Shown: in pieces, positions 24,128-34,356 of the stretch
How positions within the stretch are numbered: the first letter of the stretch is position 1
How the letters are laid out: each line of letters starts with the position of its first letter
Source of the DNA: Niabella yanshanensis
GTDB taxonomy: Bacteria > Bacteroidota > Bacteroidia > Chitinophagales > Chitinophagaceae
Length of the DNA: 64,000 nt
Assembly: GCF_034424215.1 (NCBI RefSeq)
Contig: NZ_CP139960.1
Location: forward strand, 4,588,001-4,652,000
Direction: 5' to 3'
Translations under genes and position numbers: made by a program
Notes under the pieces: model-generated
Databases searched by the model: none
Seen by the model: only the letters and a program-made list of their open reading frames with translations
What the model was told of the DNA's origin: nothing

Positions 24128-25375
24128 ATGAAAAAAAGTACTCTAAACCAACGTCTTCTACTGATATTAATTCTGGCAACCGGCTTTGCTTCCGGGTTGG
24201 GAGCTCAGAATGTGGACAGCGTTTTTAAAGTTGCCCGTGAGGCGGCTTTCGAAAGGAAAGATTATACTACAGCTATCCGGCTATCTAAAGAGGTGCTATG
24301 CGTAAGTCCTGGTTATACAGATGTCATAACTTTTCTCGGGCGGCTATATACATGGAATAAACAACCTGATAGCGCCCGCCTGTATTTCAATGAGGCTTTA
24401 CGCCAACAGCCCGATTCTGAAAATGCTTTTGCCGGACTGGCCGATATGGAGTACTGGGCCGGAAATTATGGACCTGCATTGGTTGTCGCCGGCAACGGGT
24501 TAAAAGTATTTCCGCGTTCGGAAACCTTATTGCTTCGTAAGGCCCAGGTTCTTTATGCTCAAAAGGAATATGCGGCAGCTATACCGGTTTTGGATACCCT
24601 TCTGCAGGTTCATAGAAAAAACAGCGAAGCCCGCCGGTTGGCTGTTCAGATCCAGGATCATATTGCTAAAAACGCAATAGGCGTGAGGTATGATTATATC
24701 CACTTTGATCAACAGTTTCCTGATCCCTGGCACCTCGCTGCTATAGACTATACCCGGCACACAAAAGCCGGGGCATTTACGGCAAGAGTGAATTATGCCA
24801 ACAGGTTTGCCGCTGGAGGACTGCAGTATGAACTGGAATCTTATCCCCGGTTCTCCAAAACATTTTATGGCTACCTGAATATGGGCTATTCAGATAATAA
24901 AGTGGTATTCCCAAAGTGGAAAGCAGGCGCGTCACTATTTGCCAACTTACCCAGGGCTTTCGAAGCAGAACTGGGTGTGCGTTACCTGTATTTTAACAGG
25001 GATGTTTTTATGTATACACTGTATGCCGGTAAATATTATAACAGTTTTCTCTTCGGTGCCAGAACTTTTTTAACACCACAAACTTCCTCAATTACACAAA
25101 CCTATAGTGTTATGGCCCGTTATTATTGGGGCGGACCGAATGACTATGTCGGCGTGTTGCTGGGGTCAGGCCTTTCACCTGATGATGTAAGGAGTAATGT
25201 GCAATTAAACAGCGGCTATAAAATGCGCAATTATAATGGCGAGATCAATGCAAGATTTTCGGTACAACAGCTGAACATTGTTACCGCCAATTTTTCACTT
25301 CTTAACCAGGAGTATTTGCCTGGACAAAAAGGGAACCAATTGCAGTTCGGACTGGGGTATATTCGCCGGTTTTAG
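24128..25375 (+). CDS. YaiO-family outer-membrane beta-barrel with N-terminal TPRs
   Basis: 415 residues with a signal peptide (ending LGAQ, about 26). TPR-type repeats fill about 30-180 (PDSENAFAGLADMEYWAGNY and following), and from about 185 alternating strands form a barrel that ends GLGYIRRF with the terminal aromatic typical of outer-membrane proteins. Its 3' end overlaps by 4 nt the 3' end of the convergent GT2 gene. YaiO proteins accompany exopolysaccharide synthases, and the opposite-strand trio fits an export or modification role. Confidence 0.88.
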   Translation: MKKSTLNQRLLLILILATGFASGLGAQNVDSVFKVAREAAFERKDYTTAIRLSKEVLCVSPGYTDVITFLGRLYTWNKQPDSARLYFNEALRQQPDSENAFAGLADMEYWAGNYGPALVVAGNGLKVFPRSETLLLRKAQVLYAQKEYAAAIPVLDTLLQVHRKNSEARRLAVQIQDHIAKNAIGVRYDYIHFDQQFPDPWHLAAIDYTRHTKAGAFTARVNYANRFAAGGLQYELESYPRFSKTFYGYLNMGYSDNKVVFPKWKAGASLFANLPRAFEAELGVRYLYFNRDVFMYTLYAGKYYNSFLFGARTFLTPQTSSITQTYSVMARYYWGGPNDYVGVLLGSGLSPDDVRSNVQLNSGYKMRNYNGEINARFSVQQLNIVTANFSLLNQEYLPGQKGNQLQFGLGYIRRF

Positions 25376-26808
25376 TTTTTACCCGGTATGATTGGTGTTC
25401 CAAATCCTTGCCGGGTCATTTCGCCCCATGCATTCTTTTTACGCAGGTAATCAATATACCCTTTGATAGCAGCCCATACCACGAAGGGATGGAAAATAAA
25501 AGGCTCGGTAAGCGCTGTTAGCAGTAGCTTCATCATGTCGGTGCGGCGCCGGTACATATTGTATGTCGTTACTTCCATAAAAGCTGCAAATGCAGCGTAT
25601 AGATAACCGAAGGACACGATGAATGCCAGCAGGGCGATAAACACATGCCAGTTGATCAGCTGAAAAATCGCCATCAGTAAAAAAACAACAATGCCGAAAG
25701 CCTCGATTAAGGGCGCCAGCATTTCAAAGAAAAACCAATAGGGGTAACTTACCATACCCAGTAAATGATACCGGGGATTAAAGAACATGATGCGGTGAAA
25801 CCAGAGTGTTTCTATCGTGCCCCGCGTCCAGCGATTACGCTGCCTGCCCAATATTTTGGTATTGGAAGGTGCTTCTGTCCAGCAAAGCGGATCGGGAATA
25901 TAGCTTACCTGGTAGGGCTGTTGGGCCTCTTCCATATACCGGCGCATGCGCACTACCAGCTCCATATCTTCGCCTACTGTTTTATGGTTATACCCACCCG
26001 CTTTAACTGCTATCTCTTTATCAAATGCGCCAAAAGCCCCTGAAATCAGCATCAGTCCGTTCATGCGTGCCCACGCCATGCGTCCCAGGATGAAAGCTCT
26101 TATATATTCCAGCGATTGCATTCTTGCCCAATAATTGGCTGGCAGATTTACTTTTATTAACCGGCCGTCTTTAATAATACAGGAGTTTGCGATCCGTACT
26201 ACACCACCTGTTGCAATTACCTTTTTATCCGTTTCTTCCAGGAAGGGCTTAATCATTTTGAGTACCGCATCCTGTTCCAATATACAATCCACGTCTATGC
26301 AAACAATATAGTTATTGGCAGACACATTGATGCCTACATTTAATGCGTCGGCTTTGCCGCCGTTTACCTTATCTACAACGACCAGTTTTTTATAAGCAGG
26401 GTTTTTGCTCTTATAAATACCTCTTATTTCTTTGGTGGCTATTTTATACTGTACGTGGTGAGGTGTTTTTTCGAGATCATACGCGGCTATAAGTTTTTGA
26501 AGGCTATCGTCTTTACTGCCATCATTAATAATGATCACTTCGAGGTTGCTATAATACAAAGAGAGCAGGGAGCGCACATTCTCCACTATATTGGCGCCTT
26601 CATTATAAGCCGGTGCCAGTATGCTTACGGAGGGTGCATGGGGCGAGGACGCCAGTAAGCGATAATCGGTAATTGAATTTTTACGCATATACTTACGGGT
26701 CGCTCCAATGGAGTAGAGTCCGATCCATAAGTAAAACGAAATCAATACAACAGCATAGATAAATATGCCGTAAGTAAGGAGCAGGGTAAGGAAATTCCAG
26801 ACACTCAT
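25372..26808 (-). CDS. Membrane glycosyltransferase, family 2 (polysaccharide synthase)
   Basis: 478 residues. One N-terminal membrane helix pair (about 8-33), a GT-A domain with ILAPAYNEG, D172-x-D174 (CIDVDCIL), E280-D281 (GEDMEL) and Q323-R-x-x-W327 (RQRNRW), then about four C-terminal helices (340-440). This is the processive synthase layout of PgaC, NodC or hyaluronan synthases; the sugar is not predictable. The start overlaps the stop of the HEAT gene by 4 nt, so response regulator, HEAT protein and GT2 are one operon. Confidence 0.93.
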   Translation of the reverse strand: MSVWNFLTLLLTYGIFIYAVVLISFYLWIGLYSIGATRKYMRKNSITDYRLLASSPHAPSVSILAPAYNEGANIVENVRSLLSLYYSNLEVIIINDGSKDDSLQKLIAAYDLEKTPHHVQYKIATKEIRGIYKSKNPAYKKLVVVDKVNGGKADALNVGINVSANNYIVCIDVDCILEQDAVLKMIKPFLEETDKKVIATGGVVRIANSCIIKDGRLIKVNLPANYWARMQSLEYIRAFILGRMAWARMNGLMLISGAFGAFDKEIAVKAGGYNHKTVGEDMELVVRMRRYMEEAQQPYQVSYIPDPLCWTEAPSNTKILGRQRNRWTRGTIETLWFHRIMFFNPRYHLLGMVSYPYWFFFEMLAPLIEAFGIVVFLLMAIFQLINWHVFIALLAFIVSFGYLYAAFAAFMEVTTYNMYRRRTDMMKLLLTALTEPFIFHPFVVWAAIKGYIDYLRKKNAWGEMTRQGFGTPIIPGKN

Positions 26809-27890
26809 GATGCCAGCTCGTATTTTATTTGATTAGCAATTGAATAGATGGTAGGGTTGTCGGCTGCTATATTGTTCAGCACTGTCATATTTTTGGGATT
26901 GATGGCTACTATAGCCCTGGCCGCTTCCAGTTTAATAGCGTCGTCTGCATCATCCAGCTTGCTTTTAAGAAACTCTATATCTGCTTCCGTGCCATTTATT
27001 CCTGTTTGTTTTAATATTTCCAACTTGTTTGCCGACGACTCGGCAGAATATTGTTGTTGCAATATTGCAACGGTATTTTCACCGGCAATAATGCCCAGTG
27101 TTTTGATCGCCTGGTTTCTTATTTTATGATTATCGCTATTCAGGCATTGTACTACCTCTTTGTGCACCCTGAATTGCTGGTATACTTCGGTGAGTTTAAG
27201 CGCGAAATGGACAACATAACTATTGGCTGATTGCAACCACAAAGGCAGGTGAGGCATTTCTTCACTGTTAAAACTGTCCAGCTGTTGCAGTAATTTGATC
27301 TGTTGCCATTCATGAAGCGGGTAGTTCAACGCATTAAGAAAGATTAACCCTTTAAAGCCGTCTAGCCCAACGATGGCTGTTTGTGCTTCCATACGTACAA
27401 AATCGTTGTCGCTGTTGGTATAGTCCAGTATGTCCGACAACGACTCCCGTTGTTGCATCATGTATAGCTCGTAAATACCTCTTGATCTTAGATGCCAGCG
27501 GAAGCTTTTCATTTTTGCTTCTGAGTCTTTTTTCAACCCTGTATGCTCGTATAAATGTACTACGCTGTCTGACAAATGACCCGCTACACTTTTTTTGAAG
27601 TTGATAAGATTGTCCGTGACGAATTGTCTTACATATTTTTTCTTAAAATGCACAGAAAAATCAGGCAGGGTAGCAGATGCATGCGCTTCCTCCATTGCCA
27701 TTTGTTCGCTTATCCAGTCATTAAGTTGATCGGTAATGATTTCCTTTACGCGAAAGCGTTTCTTTTTGGTGTACAAAAACAGGTAGATCATACCCACCAG
27801 AATCAAAGTGAGTATACCAAAAAAGGCTGCACTAAAATAAAGATGCTCTGGTGAGAGAAGGCGAAAGAATGCGCCGCTGTTCATGGGCAA
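26805..27890 (-). CDS. Membrane-anchored HEAT-repeat protein of the polysaccharide operon
   Basis: 361 residues. One helix near the N-terminus (about 19-40) is followed by a helical cytoplasmic region with HEAT-like repeats: NDFVRMEAQTAIVGLDGFKG, NHKIRNQAIKTLGIIAGE and DDAIKLEAARAIVAINPKN. It probably acts as a scaffold or regulator of the GT2 synthase. Gene ends overlap or abut: 4 nt with GT2, and 4 nt spacing to the response regulator. Confidence 0.85.
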   Translation of the reverse strand: MPMNSGAFFRLLSPEHLYFSAAFFGILTLILVGMIYLFLYTKKKRFRVKEIITDQLNDWISEQMAMEEAHASATLPDFSVHFKKKYVRQFVTDNLINFKKSVAGHLSDSVVHLYEHTGLKKDSEAKMKSFRWHLRSRGIYELYMMQQRESLSDILDYTNSDNDFVRMEAQTAIVGLDGFKGLIFLNALNYPLHEWQQIKLLQQLDSFNSEEMPHLPLWLQSANSYVVHFALKLTEVYQQFRVHKEVVQCLNSDNHKIRNQAIKTLGIIAGENTVAILQQQYSAESSANKLEILKQTGINGTEADIEFLKSKLDDADDAIKLEAARAIVAINPKNMTVLNNIAADNPTIYSIANQIKYELAS

Positions 27891-27894
27891 TGAA

Positions 27895-28269
27895 TTAGCG
27901 AGTTAACTGCTTTTTGATACGAATGCTCAATTCGTTCAGGCTAAAGGGTTTAGTAATATAGTCATCGGCTCCCAGGTCAAAAGCTTCCTGTACGATCTTC
28001 TCCTGCCCCATAGTGGAGAACACAATGACTTTAATTGGTTTTTCGGCGAGAGACTTGACAGCATTTACAATTTCAAGACCGGATACATAGGGTAACATAA
28101 CATCCGTAAGGACCAGGTCCGGTAGTTCAGTCGCTAATTTTTCGAGGCCTTCCTTGCCATCATTGCAGCAAATCATTTCAAAGCCCTCTTTTTTAAGTTT
28201 AGAAGCTACTGCTCTTTGTATCAATGTATCATCCTCTATAAGTAATACTTTTCCTATTTTAAATAACAT
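27895..28269 (-). CDS. Single-domain response regulator
   Basis: 124 residues, receiver domain only. Acidic pair in LLIEDDTLIQ, phospho-acceptor in PDLVLTDVMLPYVSG, T/S in IVFSTMG and Lys in DDYITKPFS. There is no output domain, so it acts by protein contact, most simply on the HEAT protein or the synthase encoded downstream. A phosphorelay from the divergent hybrid kinase (29230) is a plausible source. Confidence 0.92.
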   Translation of the reverse strand: MLFKIGKVLLIEDDTLIQRAVASKLKKEGFEMICCNDGKEGLEKLATELPDLVLTDVMLPYVSGLEIVNAVKSLAEKPIKVIVFSTMGQEKIVQEAFDLGADDYITKPFSLNELSIRIKKQLTR

Positions 28270-28300
28270 TTTTAATCGGGTTGACTATCCTATAGTTTTA

Positions 28301-28316
28301 TACATTTGTAAATGTA
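28301..28316. promoter_or_regulatory. Palindrome overlapping a -7 element in the divergent promoter region
   Basis: TACATTT, GT, AAATGTA. The left arm with the next base gives TACATTTG, a TAnnTTTG match on the plus strand, with TTGAC 17 nt before it. It sits between the response-regulator gene (minus) and the RsbQ gene (plus), so it could co-control both. Confidence 0.4.
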
Positions 28317-28423
28317 CAACAGAATAGATGATTATGATGTCTTATGGCGATATAAATAAACTTACTCAAACAATATAATCAGCTAATCTTTAAATTACGA
28401 TAACTAATAAGAAATGCCCTCTT

Positions 28424-29224
28424 ATGCCTGTAGATGTTGTTAAAAAAAATAATGTTACCGTACGAAATGAAAATGGCAGGCAAACCATTGTATTTGCACA
28501 TGGGTTTGGTACTGATCAGACAGCATGGGGTACAGTAGCCGATGCTTTTGCGGATAATTATCGATTGATATTATATGATAATGTGGGAGCCGGGCTGTCA
28601 GATCCGGCTGCATTCAGTCCGAACAAATATGATACGCTTCACTCCTATGCTGAAGACCTGCTTGGCATTTGCCGGGGGCTTAACCTGGATGACGTTATAA
28701 TGGTTGGCCATTCAGTGAGTGGTATGATCAGCCTGCTGGCGTCTATTAAAGAACCCGGCCGGTTTAAGAAATTGATATTGGTAGGCGCATCGCCCCGTTA
28801 TCTGAACAGTGAGGGATACCTGGGTGGATTTACCCAGGAAGCGCTGGATGGTTTATATGCCGCCATGGCCAATAACTATTATGCCTGGGTAAGTGGTTTT
28901 GCGCCAATGGTGATGGAAAACGCAGATAAGCCCGAACTTGCCCAGAGCTTTGCCAATTCGTTGGCGTCCATCAGGCCGGATATTGCCCAGTCCGTTGCGC
29001 GTGTCATCTTTCAATCGGACCATAGAGCGGATCTTCCGAAAGCAACTATTGAAACATTACTGCTGCAAACGAAACATGACAATGCAGTTCCCGGAGATGT
29101 GGCTTTATACCTCAATCAGCATATCAGGGGCAGTCATTTAGAAATGGTAAATGCCGAGGGGCATTTTCCACATATAAGCGCTCCTGATGAGATTATCAGG
29201 GAAATTAAAAATTTTATCGGATAA
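28424..29224 (+). CDS. rsbQ: RsbQ-family alpha/beta hydrolase
   Basis: 266 residues. Triad S97 (GHSVSGM), D219 (KHDNAVP) and H247 (EGHFPHIS), nearly identical spacing to Bacillus RsbQ and to the plant receptors KAI2 and D14. The short lid and [12 protein letters not shown] oxyanion region also match. In Bacillus RsbQ is needed to activate the RsbP phosphatase in energy-stress signalling. Here the gene is followed after 5 nt by a hybrid histidine kinase, so the likely role is to bind or hydrolyse a small molecule and activate the kinase. Confidence 0.9.
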   Translation: MPVDVVKKNNVTVRNENGRQTIVFAHGFGTDQTAWGTVADAFADNYRLILYDNVGAGLSDPAAFSPNKYDTLHSYAEDLLGICRGLNLDDVIMVGHSVSGMISLLASIKEPGRFKKLILVGASPRYLNSEGYLGGFTQEALDGLYAAMANNYYAWVSGFAPMVMENADKPELAQSFANSLASIRPDIAQSVARVIFQSDHRADLPKATIETLLLQTKHDNAVPGDVALYLNQHIRGSHLEMVNAEGHFPHISAPDEIIREIKNFIG

Positions 29225-29229
29225 ATATT

Positions 29230-32040
29230 GTGGACAATACTGCAACAGTGGACTGGCAAAAAAGATCGCTTGATTTTTTGTTGAGTTTATACCAGGTAAA
29301 AAGCGAGAAAGATGTCGCCCTGATCAGGACGAGGATTACAGACAGTTTGCAAATTCATTCGGGAGCTACGGCAGCAGCCCTTGTGCGGCTGGAAGATGAA
29401 GTGACTGCCAGGATACTTTATGCAACCGTACCGACACCATCCAGCTTTTTTGATGCGGAGTATGCGGCTGCCATCATCCGGGCAAACGAAGTAAAGGTTA
29501 CGGAAGACGCATCATTAAATTTATTGCCAGGTAAGAATATATTGTTCCCGGTTACCCACGGAACTTTGTCCGGGCTTTTCATTATTGCAACTGACAGGCC
29601 TGTTGATGAAGCTTATAACACTTTTTTGCTTCAGGCATGGGAAGGTTTAAAAGGGATGACCATGCTGGTGCAAACCTATTATTCCTTCGAGCACCTTTCT
29701 GCACGTTACAATGCTATTCTTAGTGCGGTTGATCAGGCGATCTTGTTTTTAGATAACAGGGGCAGGGATGGCTGGGTTAATACTGCTGCTTCGTTATTAT
29801 TGAATATTGATGCAGGCCGGAACTCATCCTTGGTGATTTCACGGGCCATGCAACAGTGGAGAACTACTGCAGTAAATGCGAAGGAAATCGAACAGGAAGC
29901 TGTTAAGCTGTTTTATAAGCCGGACGGCATGGTGAAGGGATGGAAATGGATATTCGGCGACCCGGTATCTAAAGTGCTGGATGTTTCCTGTGTGTCGGTG
30001 GTTTCGGATACTATCAAGGGCCGGATGTGGGTATTTGCTGATATCACGCCCATCTATGCAGCCTCAGAACAACTCAAAGAGCTTAACGCCGAACTGGATA
30101 AAAAACGCCGGTTGGCGGATGATCAGAATAAGGCAAAGTCAGACTTCCTGGCTAATATGAGTCACGAGATCCGTACGCCGATGAATGGTGTGATTGGTAT
30201 GACCAGCCTGCTGGCACTTACGCAGCTGGATGCTGAGCAGCGCGACTATGTGGATACCATTCGGGTAAGCGGAGAATCGCTGCTGTCAATCATTAATGAT
30301 ATTCTTGATTTCTCTAAAATAGAATCAGGCAAGATGGAGTTAGAAGCAGCCCCATTCCGGCTCAGTACGGCAATAGAAGAAGCCTATGACCTGATGAGTG
30401 TAAAAGCGAATGAAAAAGGACTTGATCTGCTTTATTATATCGAACCTGATGTGCCGTCGGATATCATTGGTGATGCCACCCGGTTCAGGCAAATCCTGTT
30501 AAATCTTATTTCTAATGGTATTAAATTTACCCGGCAGGGGGAGATCGAAATAACTGCGGAGAAAATAGGATTTGAAGATAATAGGTATACTCTGCAGTTT
30601 ACAGTAAAAGATACCGGTATCGGTATTCCTGCCGATAAGTTCTATAAGTTGTTTGACAGCTTTTCACAGGTGGACTCTTCTACTACCAGGAAGTATGGCG
30701 GTACCGGTTTAGGACTGGCAATCTGTCAACGGTTGGTGACTTTGATGGAGGGGGACATACGCGTGGAAAGTCAAGAAGGCAAAGGGTCTGCTTTTATATT
30801 CACCATTAAGGTGGCGGCCAATACAGCGGTTACACATTTTAAAACGGAAGAAAGGCCTTTAATCAATACATTATATGGCAAAAAAGTGTTGCTGCTTGAT
30901 GATAATGAAACCAATCTTAAAATACTCAGCAAACAATGTATTTTATGGGGTATGAAGCCTACGGCTGTAAATAGTTATACTGAAGCCATGACTGAGGTTA
31001 CCGGCGAGCATTTTGACGTGGCGATTATTGATCTGCTGATGCCGGAAAGGAATGGCGTTGAGGTTGCCCGTCTCATACGCGGGGGGAATTCAAAGCTTCC
31101 AATGGTGCTCTTTAGCTCGGCCGGTCATTTACCTGCTGATGCCGATATCAAACAATTATTCAGCGCGGTAATTAATAAACCGGCCAGGCACAACGAGATA
31201 AAAGAGGCGCTGCTCCGGATATTGGGTGGAACAGGCGTTATAGCAGTTCAACCCGAAACTGCAGCAGAACAGGGAGCAGTTTTGCCCATCCGTATCCTGG
31301 TGGCAGAGGATGATTATATCAATCAAAAATTTATCATGCGCGCCATGAAGAAGCTGGGCTATTCGATGGATCTGGCGGTGAATGGTAAAGAGGCCGTAGA
31401 AAAGGCGGGGGAGACTGCCTACCAATTGATTTTTATGGACGTAATGATGCCTGAAATGGATGGTTATGAAGCTACCCGGATCATTTTGGAACATCATAGC
31501 CACGGCGCTCGCCCCGTTATTATAGGCCTTACCGCAAATGCACTCACCGGCGATCGGGAGAAGCTTTTGCAGGCCGGCATGGATGATTATCTGAGCAAGC
31601 CCTATAAAATACAGGATTTGGAAAATTTAATTACCAAATGGTCCTCACGGCTCGCTCCGGATATGGCAATCGCTACAGATAATTACAGGTACATTAACCT
31701 GGAGTATATTATGGAACTTGCGGGTGGCGAAAACGAATTTGTCGCAGAAATTATTGAAAGCTATCTTGAAACAGTGGGCCCCAATATCCGCTTGCTGCGG
31801 GATGCTATAACAAGTAATAATGCAGAAGCTGTAACCTTTTTGTCCCACAAGCTAAAAGGATCTTTCAGGTTTATTGGTTGTACAGAGCCTGGTAATATCA
31901 TGGAAGCAATAGAAAATAACCATGAGCACGGGAACCTGGCGCAGATGCTTGAATTGTTACATGCCGTGGAAGAAGAATATGCCGGAACCGAGGAAGAATT
32001 AAAACAGGTTTTGTTAACGCTCAATACCTCCGGAGCTTAA
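29230..32040 (+). CDS. Hybrid sensor histidine kinase with two receivers and Hpt, partner of RsbQ
   Basis: 936 residues from a GTG start 5 nt after rsbQ. No membrane helix. GAF-like region at about 15-150, PAS-like region at about 155-280, coiled segment, HisKA with [10 protein letters not shown] (H312), HATPase ([28 protein letters not shown]), first receiver with D601 ([12 protein letters not shown]), second receiver with D737 ([12 protein letters not shown]) and K790, and a C-terminal Hpt with [10 protein letters not shown] (H873). A cytoplasmic phosphorelay protein whose own Hpt can pass phosphate to a free-standing receiver, such as the one at 27895. The tight spacing to rsbQ argues for a signalling pair. 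Confidence 0.93.
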   Translation: MDNTATVDWQKRSLDFLLSLYQVKSEKDVALIRTRITDSLQIHSGATAAALVRLEDEVTARILYATVPTPSSFFDAEYAAAIIRANEVKVTEDASLNLLPGKNILFPVTHGTLSGLFIIATDRPVDEAYNTFLLQAWEGLKGMTMLVQTYYSFEHLSARYNAILSAVDQAILFLDNRGRDGWVNTAASLLLNIDAGRNSSLVISRAMQQWRTTAVNAKEIEQEAVKLFYKPDGMVKGWKWIFGDPVSKVLDVSCVSVVSDTIKGRMWVFADITPIYAASEQLKELNAELDKKRRLADDQNKAKSDFLANMSHEIRTPMNGVIGMTSLLALTQLDAEQRDYVDTIRVSGESLLSIINDILDFSKIESGKMELEAAPFRLSTAIEEAYDLMSVKANEKGLDLLYYIEPDVPSDIIGDATRFRQILLNLISNGIKFTRQGEIEITAEKIGFEDNRYTLQFTVKDTGIGIPADKFYKLFDSFSQVDSSTTRKYGGTGLGLAICQRLVTLMEGDIRVESQEGKGSAFIFTIKVAANTAVTHFKTEERPLINTLYGKKVLLLDDNETNLKILSKQCILWGMKPTAVNSYTEAMTEVTGEHFDVAIIDLLMPERNGVEVARLIRGGNSKLPMVLFSSAGHLPADADIKQLFSAVINKPARHNEIKEALLRILGGTGVIAVQPETAAEQGAVLPIRILVAEDDYINQKFIMRAMKKLGYSMDLAVNGKEAVEKAGETAYQLIFMDVMMPEMDGYEATRIILEHHSHGARPVIIGLTANALTGDREKLLQAGMDDYLSKPYKIQDLENLITKWSSRLAPDMAIATDNYRYINLEYIMELAGGENEFVAEIIESYLETVGPNIRLLRDAITSNNAEAVTFLSHKLKGSFRFIGCTEPGNIMEAIENNHEHGNLAQMLELLHAVEEEYAGTEEELKQVLLTLNTSGA

Positions 32041-32067
32041 TGAAATGGTTGGTTATTGGTTGGAATT

Positions 32068-33168
32068 CTATTTCGACCGGGTAACTATTCCCAGGGTATT
32101 CATCAGTTCCCTCGCGGCAGCTGCGCCAGCGCGGTTGGCGCCGATGGTAGATGCAGAAGGGCCGTAACCAACAAGGTGAATACGAGGTTCTTTAATAACC
32201 ATGGTAGCCAGCCTGCCTCCCATAAGGATTCCACCGGCTTCTTCTCTGGGCAATACCGGCCTCAAATGATCCAGGGCGCTTTTAAACCCTGTGTTCCATA
32301 AAATAACATCGGCCTGCTGTTCTGTTCCATCTGCCCATTTTACACCGTTGCCGGTTATTTCACTAAACATAGGGAAGCGTTGCAAAACGCCTCGTCTCCG
32401 CATGTCAATTATTTCTGCTGAAACAGGCAGGCCCGTTACCGAAACGACGGACAGGGGTATTAGCCCTTTTCTTACTCTTTCCTCAACCATTGCTACCGCA
32501 TTGTGACCCGCCATATCGTCAAAAGGCCCTTCCCTGAACTCAGGTGGCCGGCGGGCAACCCAGGTGGTTGTAGTCACCCTGGAGATCTGGTCCAGCAATT
32601 GGATCGCAGAAATGCCGGCCCCTACTATAATCACATGTTTGCCCTTAAAGTCATCCGCGGTTTTAAAATCTTTGGTGTGCAATTGTTCGCCTTCAAAATC
32701 TTTGGCTCCGGGATAGTCAGGGATATAGGGATTTTCCCAGGTACCTGTGGCATTAATGATACCTGAGGCTGAAAATAATGTGCGGTTAGAATCGATATAA
32801 AATCGTTCTTCATGCCGGTAAACCTGTTCCACTTTTACTGGTCGGTAAACCCTTATATCCATTTGCTTTTCATACAGATCGTAATAATGGGGTACCGCTA
32901 CACTGGCCTGTACTTCTTTTTCATGGGTTTCAATGGTTTTTTCGAAAGACATGCCTGGTAAATCATGAATTCTGTTTACCGTACTTAGTGTAAGTGAAGG
33001 CCAGCGGTATTGCCAGGCGCCACCAGCTTGTGGAGCTTCGTCAAGAATGATAAAGCCGGGGCCGATTTCTAATCCTTGTTTTTTAAGATGATAGGCGGCT
33101 GACAATCCTGCCTGCCCCGCGCCTATCACCACTATTTTTGTTTTGTAGCGGATCTTGTTGTTCATCAC
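32068..33168 (-). CDS. Flavin-dependent monooxygenase-like NAD(P)-binding oxidoreductase
   Basis: 366 residues. N-terminal FAD Rossmann motif VVIGAGQAGLSAAYHL, conserved GGAWQYRWPSL, and a second dinucleotide-binding motif VIIVGAGISAIQLL at about 175. It resembles CzcO/YUC-like flavoproteins; the substrate is unknown. It lies 10 nt downstream of the LLM oxidoreductase and forms an operon with it. Confidence 0.9.
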   Translation of the reverse strand: MMNNKIRYKTKIVVIGAGQAGLSAAYHLKKQGLEIGPGFIILDEAPQAGGAWQYRWPSLTLSTVNRIHDLPGMSFEKTIETHEKEVQASVAVPHYYDLYEKQMDIRVYRPVKVEQVYRHEERFYIDSNRTLFSASGIINATGTWENPYIPDYPGAKDFEGEQLHTKDFKTADDFKGKHVIIVGAGISAIQLLDQISRVTTTTWVARRPPEFREGPFDDMAGHNAVAMVEERVRKGLIPLSVVSVTGLPVSAEIIDMRRRGVLQRFPMFSEITGNGVKWADGTEQQADVILWNTGFKSALDHLRPVLPREEAGGILMGGRLATMVIKEPRIHLVGYGPSASTIGANRAGAAAARELMNTLGIVTRSK

Positions 33169-33178
33169 CGTGCTTTAT

Positions 33179-34201
33179 TTATCTCCATCCTAACCCCGGC
33201 GCTACATGTTCTAATATAGATGAGAGTACATGCACATTATAGTCTACCCCTAGGGTATTAGGGATGGTTAGTAAAACCGTATCTGCTTCCTGTATCGCTT
33301 CATCTTTGGCTAATTCTTTGATGAGTTGATCAGGCTCGGCGGCATAGCTCCTGCCAAAAATAGCCCGCTTATCGGCTTCAATGAAACCGATCTTATCGGT
33401 TCTGCCGGCTTCATGACCAAAATAGTAGCGGTCCTGCTCGCTAACGATGGCAAAAACAGACCGGCTTACCGATACCCTGGGTTCCCGCTCATGCCCTGCT
33501 TCTTTCCACGCCTGCCTGAATAACCGGATCTGCTCGGCCTGTTGTATATGGAAAGGCTTACCGCTTTCATCAAATTTAAGGGTGGAACTCTGCAGGTTCA
33601 TGCCTACCTTGCCTGCCCAAACAGCAGTAGCATCCGAGCCGGATCCCCACCAGATACGATCCTGCAGGCCCTGGGAAAAAGGCTCTAACGGCAGTAGCCC
33701 CGGAGGATTCGGAAACATCGGGTTAGGGTTGGGCTCGGCAAATCCGGTACCCTTCAATTTTTCAAAAAACTCCAATCCTTTCCGGCGTCCCATATCAGCA
33801 TCGGTTTCTCCTTCAGCTGGCTCGTAACCAAAATAGCGCCACCCATCAATAACCTGCTCGGGCGACCCTCTGCCAATACCCAGTTGGAGCCTGCCTCCTG
33901 ATATCAGGTCAGCAGCGCCCGCATCTTCCACCATATACAGCGGGTTTTCGTAACGCATGTCGATAACACCGGTGCCAATTTCGATTTTAGTGGTCTTCGC
34001 ACCAATAGCTGCCAGTAAAGGAAAAGGCGATGCCAACTGTTTGGCAAAATGGTGCACCCTGAAATAGGCACCATCCATGCCCAGTTCTTCGGCAGCTACT
34101 GCCAAGTCGATAGACTGCAACAAAGTGTCGCCCGCTGTTTTGGTACTATAAGCCGGGTGATTGGCCCAATGCCCAAAAGATAAAAATCCTATTTTTTTCA
34201 T
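33179..34201 (-). CDS. LLM-class (luciferase-like) flavin-dependent oxidoreductase
   Basis: 340 residues, TIM-barrel LLM fold: GFLSFGHWANHPAYSTKT at the start, AEELGMDGAYFRVHHFAKQ, KIEIGTGVIDMRYENPLYM, GGRLQLGIGRGSPEQ. A cytoplasmic FMN-dependent oxidoreductase of unknown substrate, paired with the downstream flavoprotein. A reduced-flavin-consuming pair is plausible, but no reductase is adjacent. Confidence 0.9.
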   Translation of the reverse strand: MKKIGFLSFGHWANHPAYSTKTAGDTLLQSIDLAVAAEELGMDGAYFRVHHFAKQLASPFPLLAAIGAKTTKIEIGTGVIDMRYENPLYMVEDAGAADLISGGRLQLGIGRGSPEQVIDGWRYFGYEPAEGETDADMGRRKGLEFFEKLKGTGFAEPNPNPMFPNPPGLLPLEPFSQGLQDRIWWGSGSDATAVWAGKVGMNLQSSTLKFDESGKPFHIQQAEQIRLFRQAWKEAGHEREPRVSVSRSVFAIVSEQDRYYFGHEAGRTDKIGFIEADKRAIFGRSYAAEPDQLIKELAKDEAIQEADTVLLTIPNTLGVDYNVHVLSSILEHVAPGLGWR

Positions 34202-34356
34202 TTATTACTCCTTCAGGGATGCAATGCAAATACGCATTCATCGCCTTTTACAACTTAATCAGATCAGTATTTTCAAAGTTATTAAATAACAACATGGGAG
34301 AACTAAAGTTCAATTAGCACGCTGACCTGTGCTTTAATTCATCCGGATACTTATTA

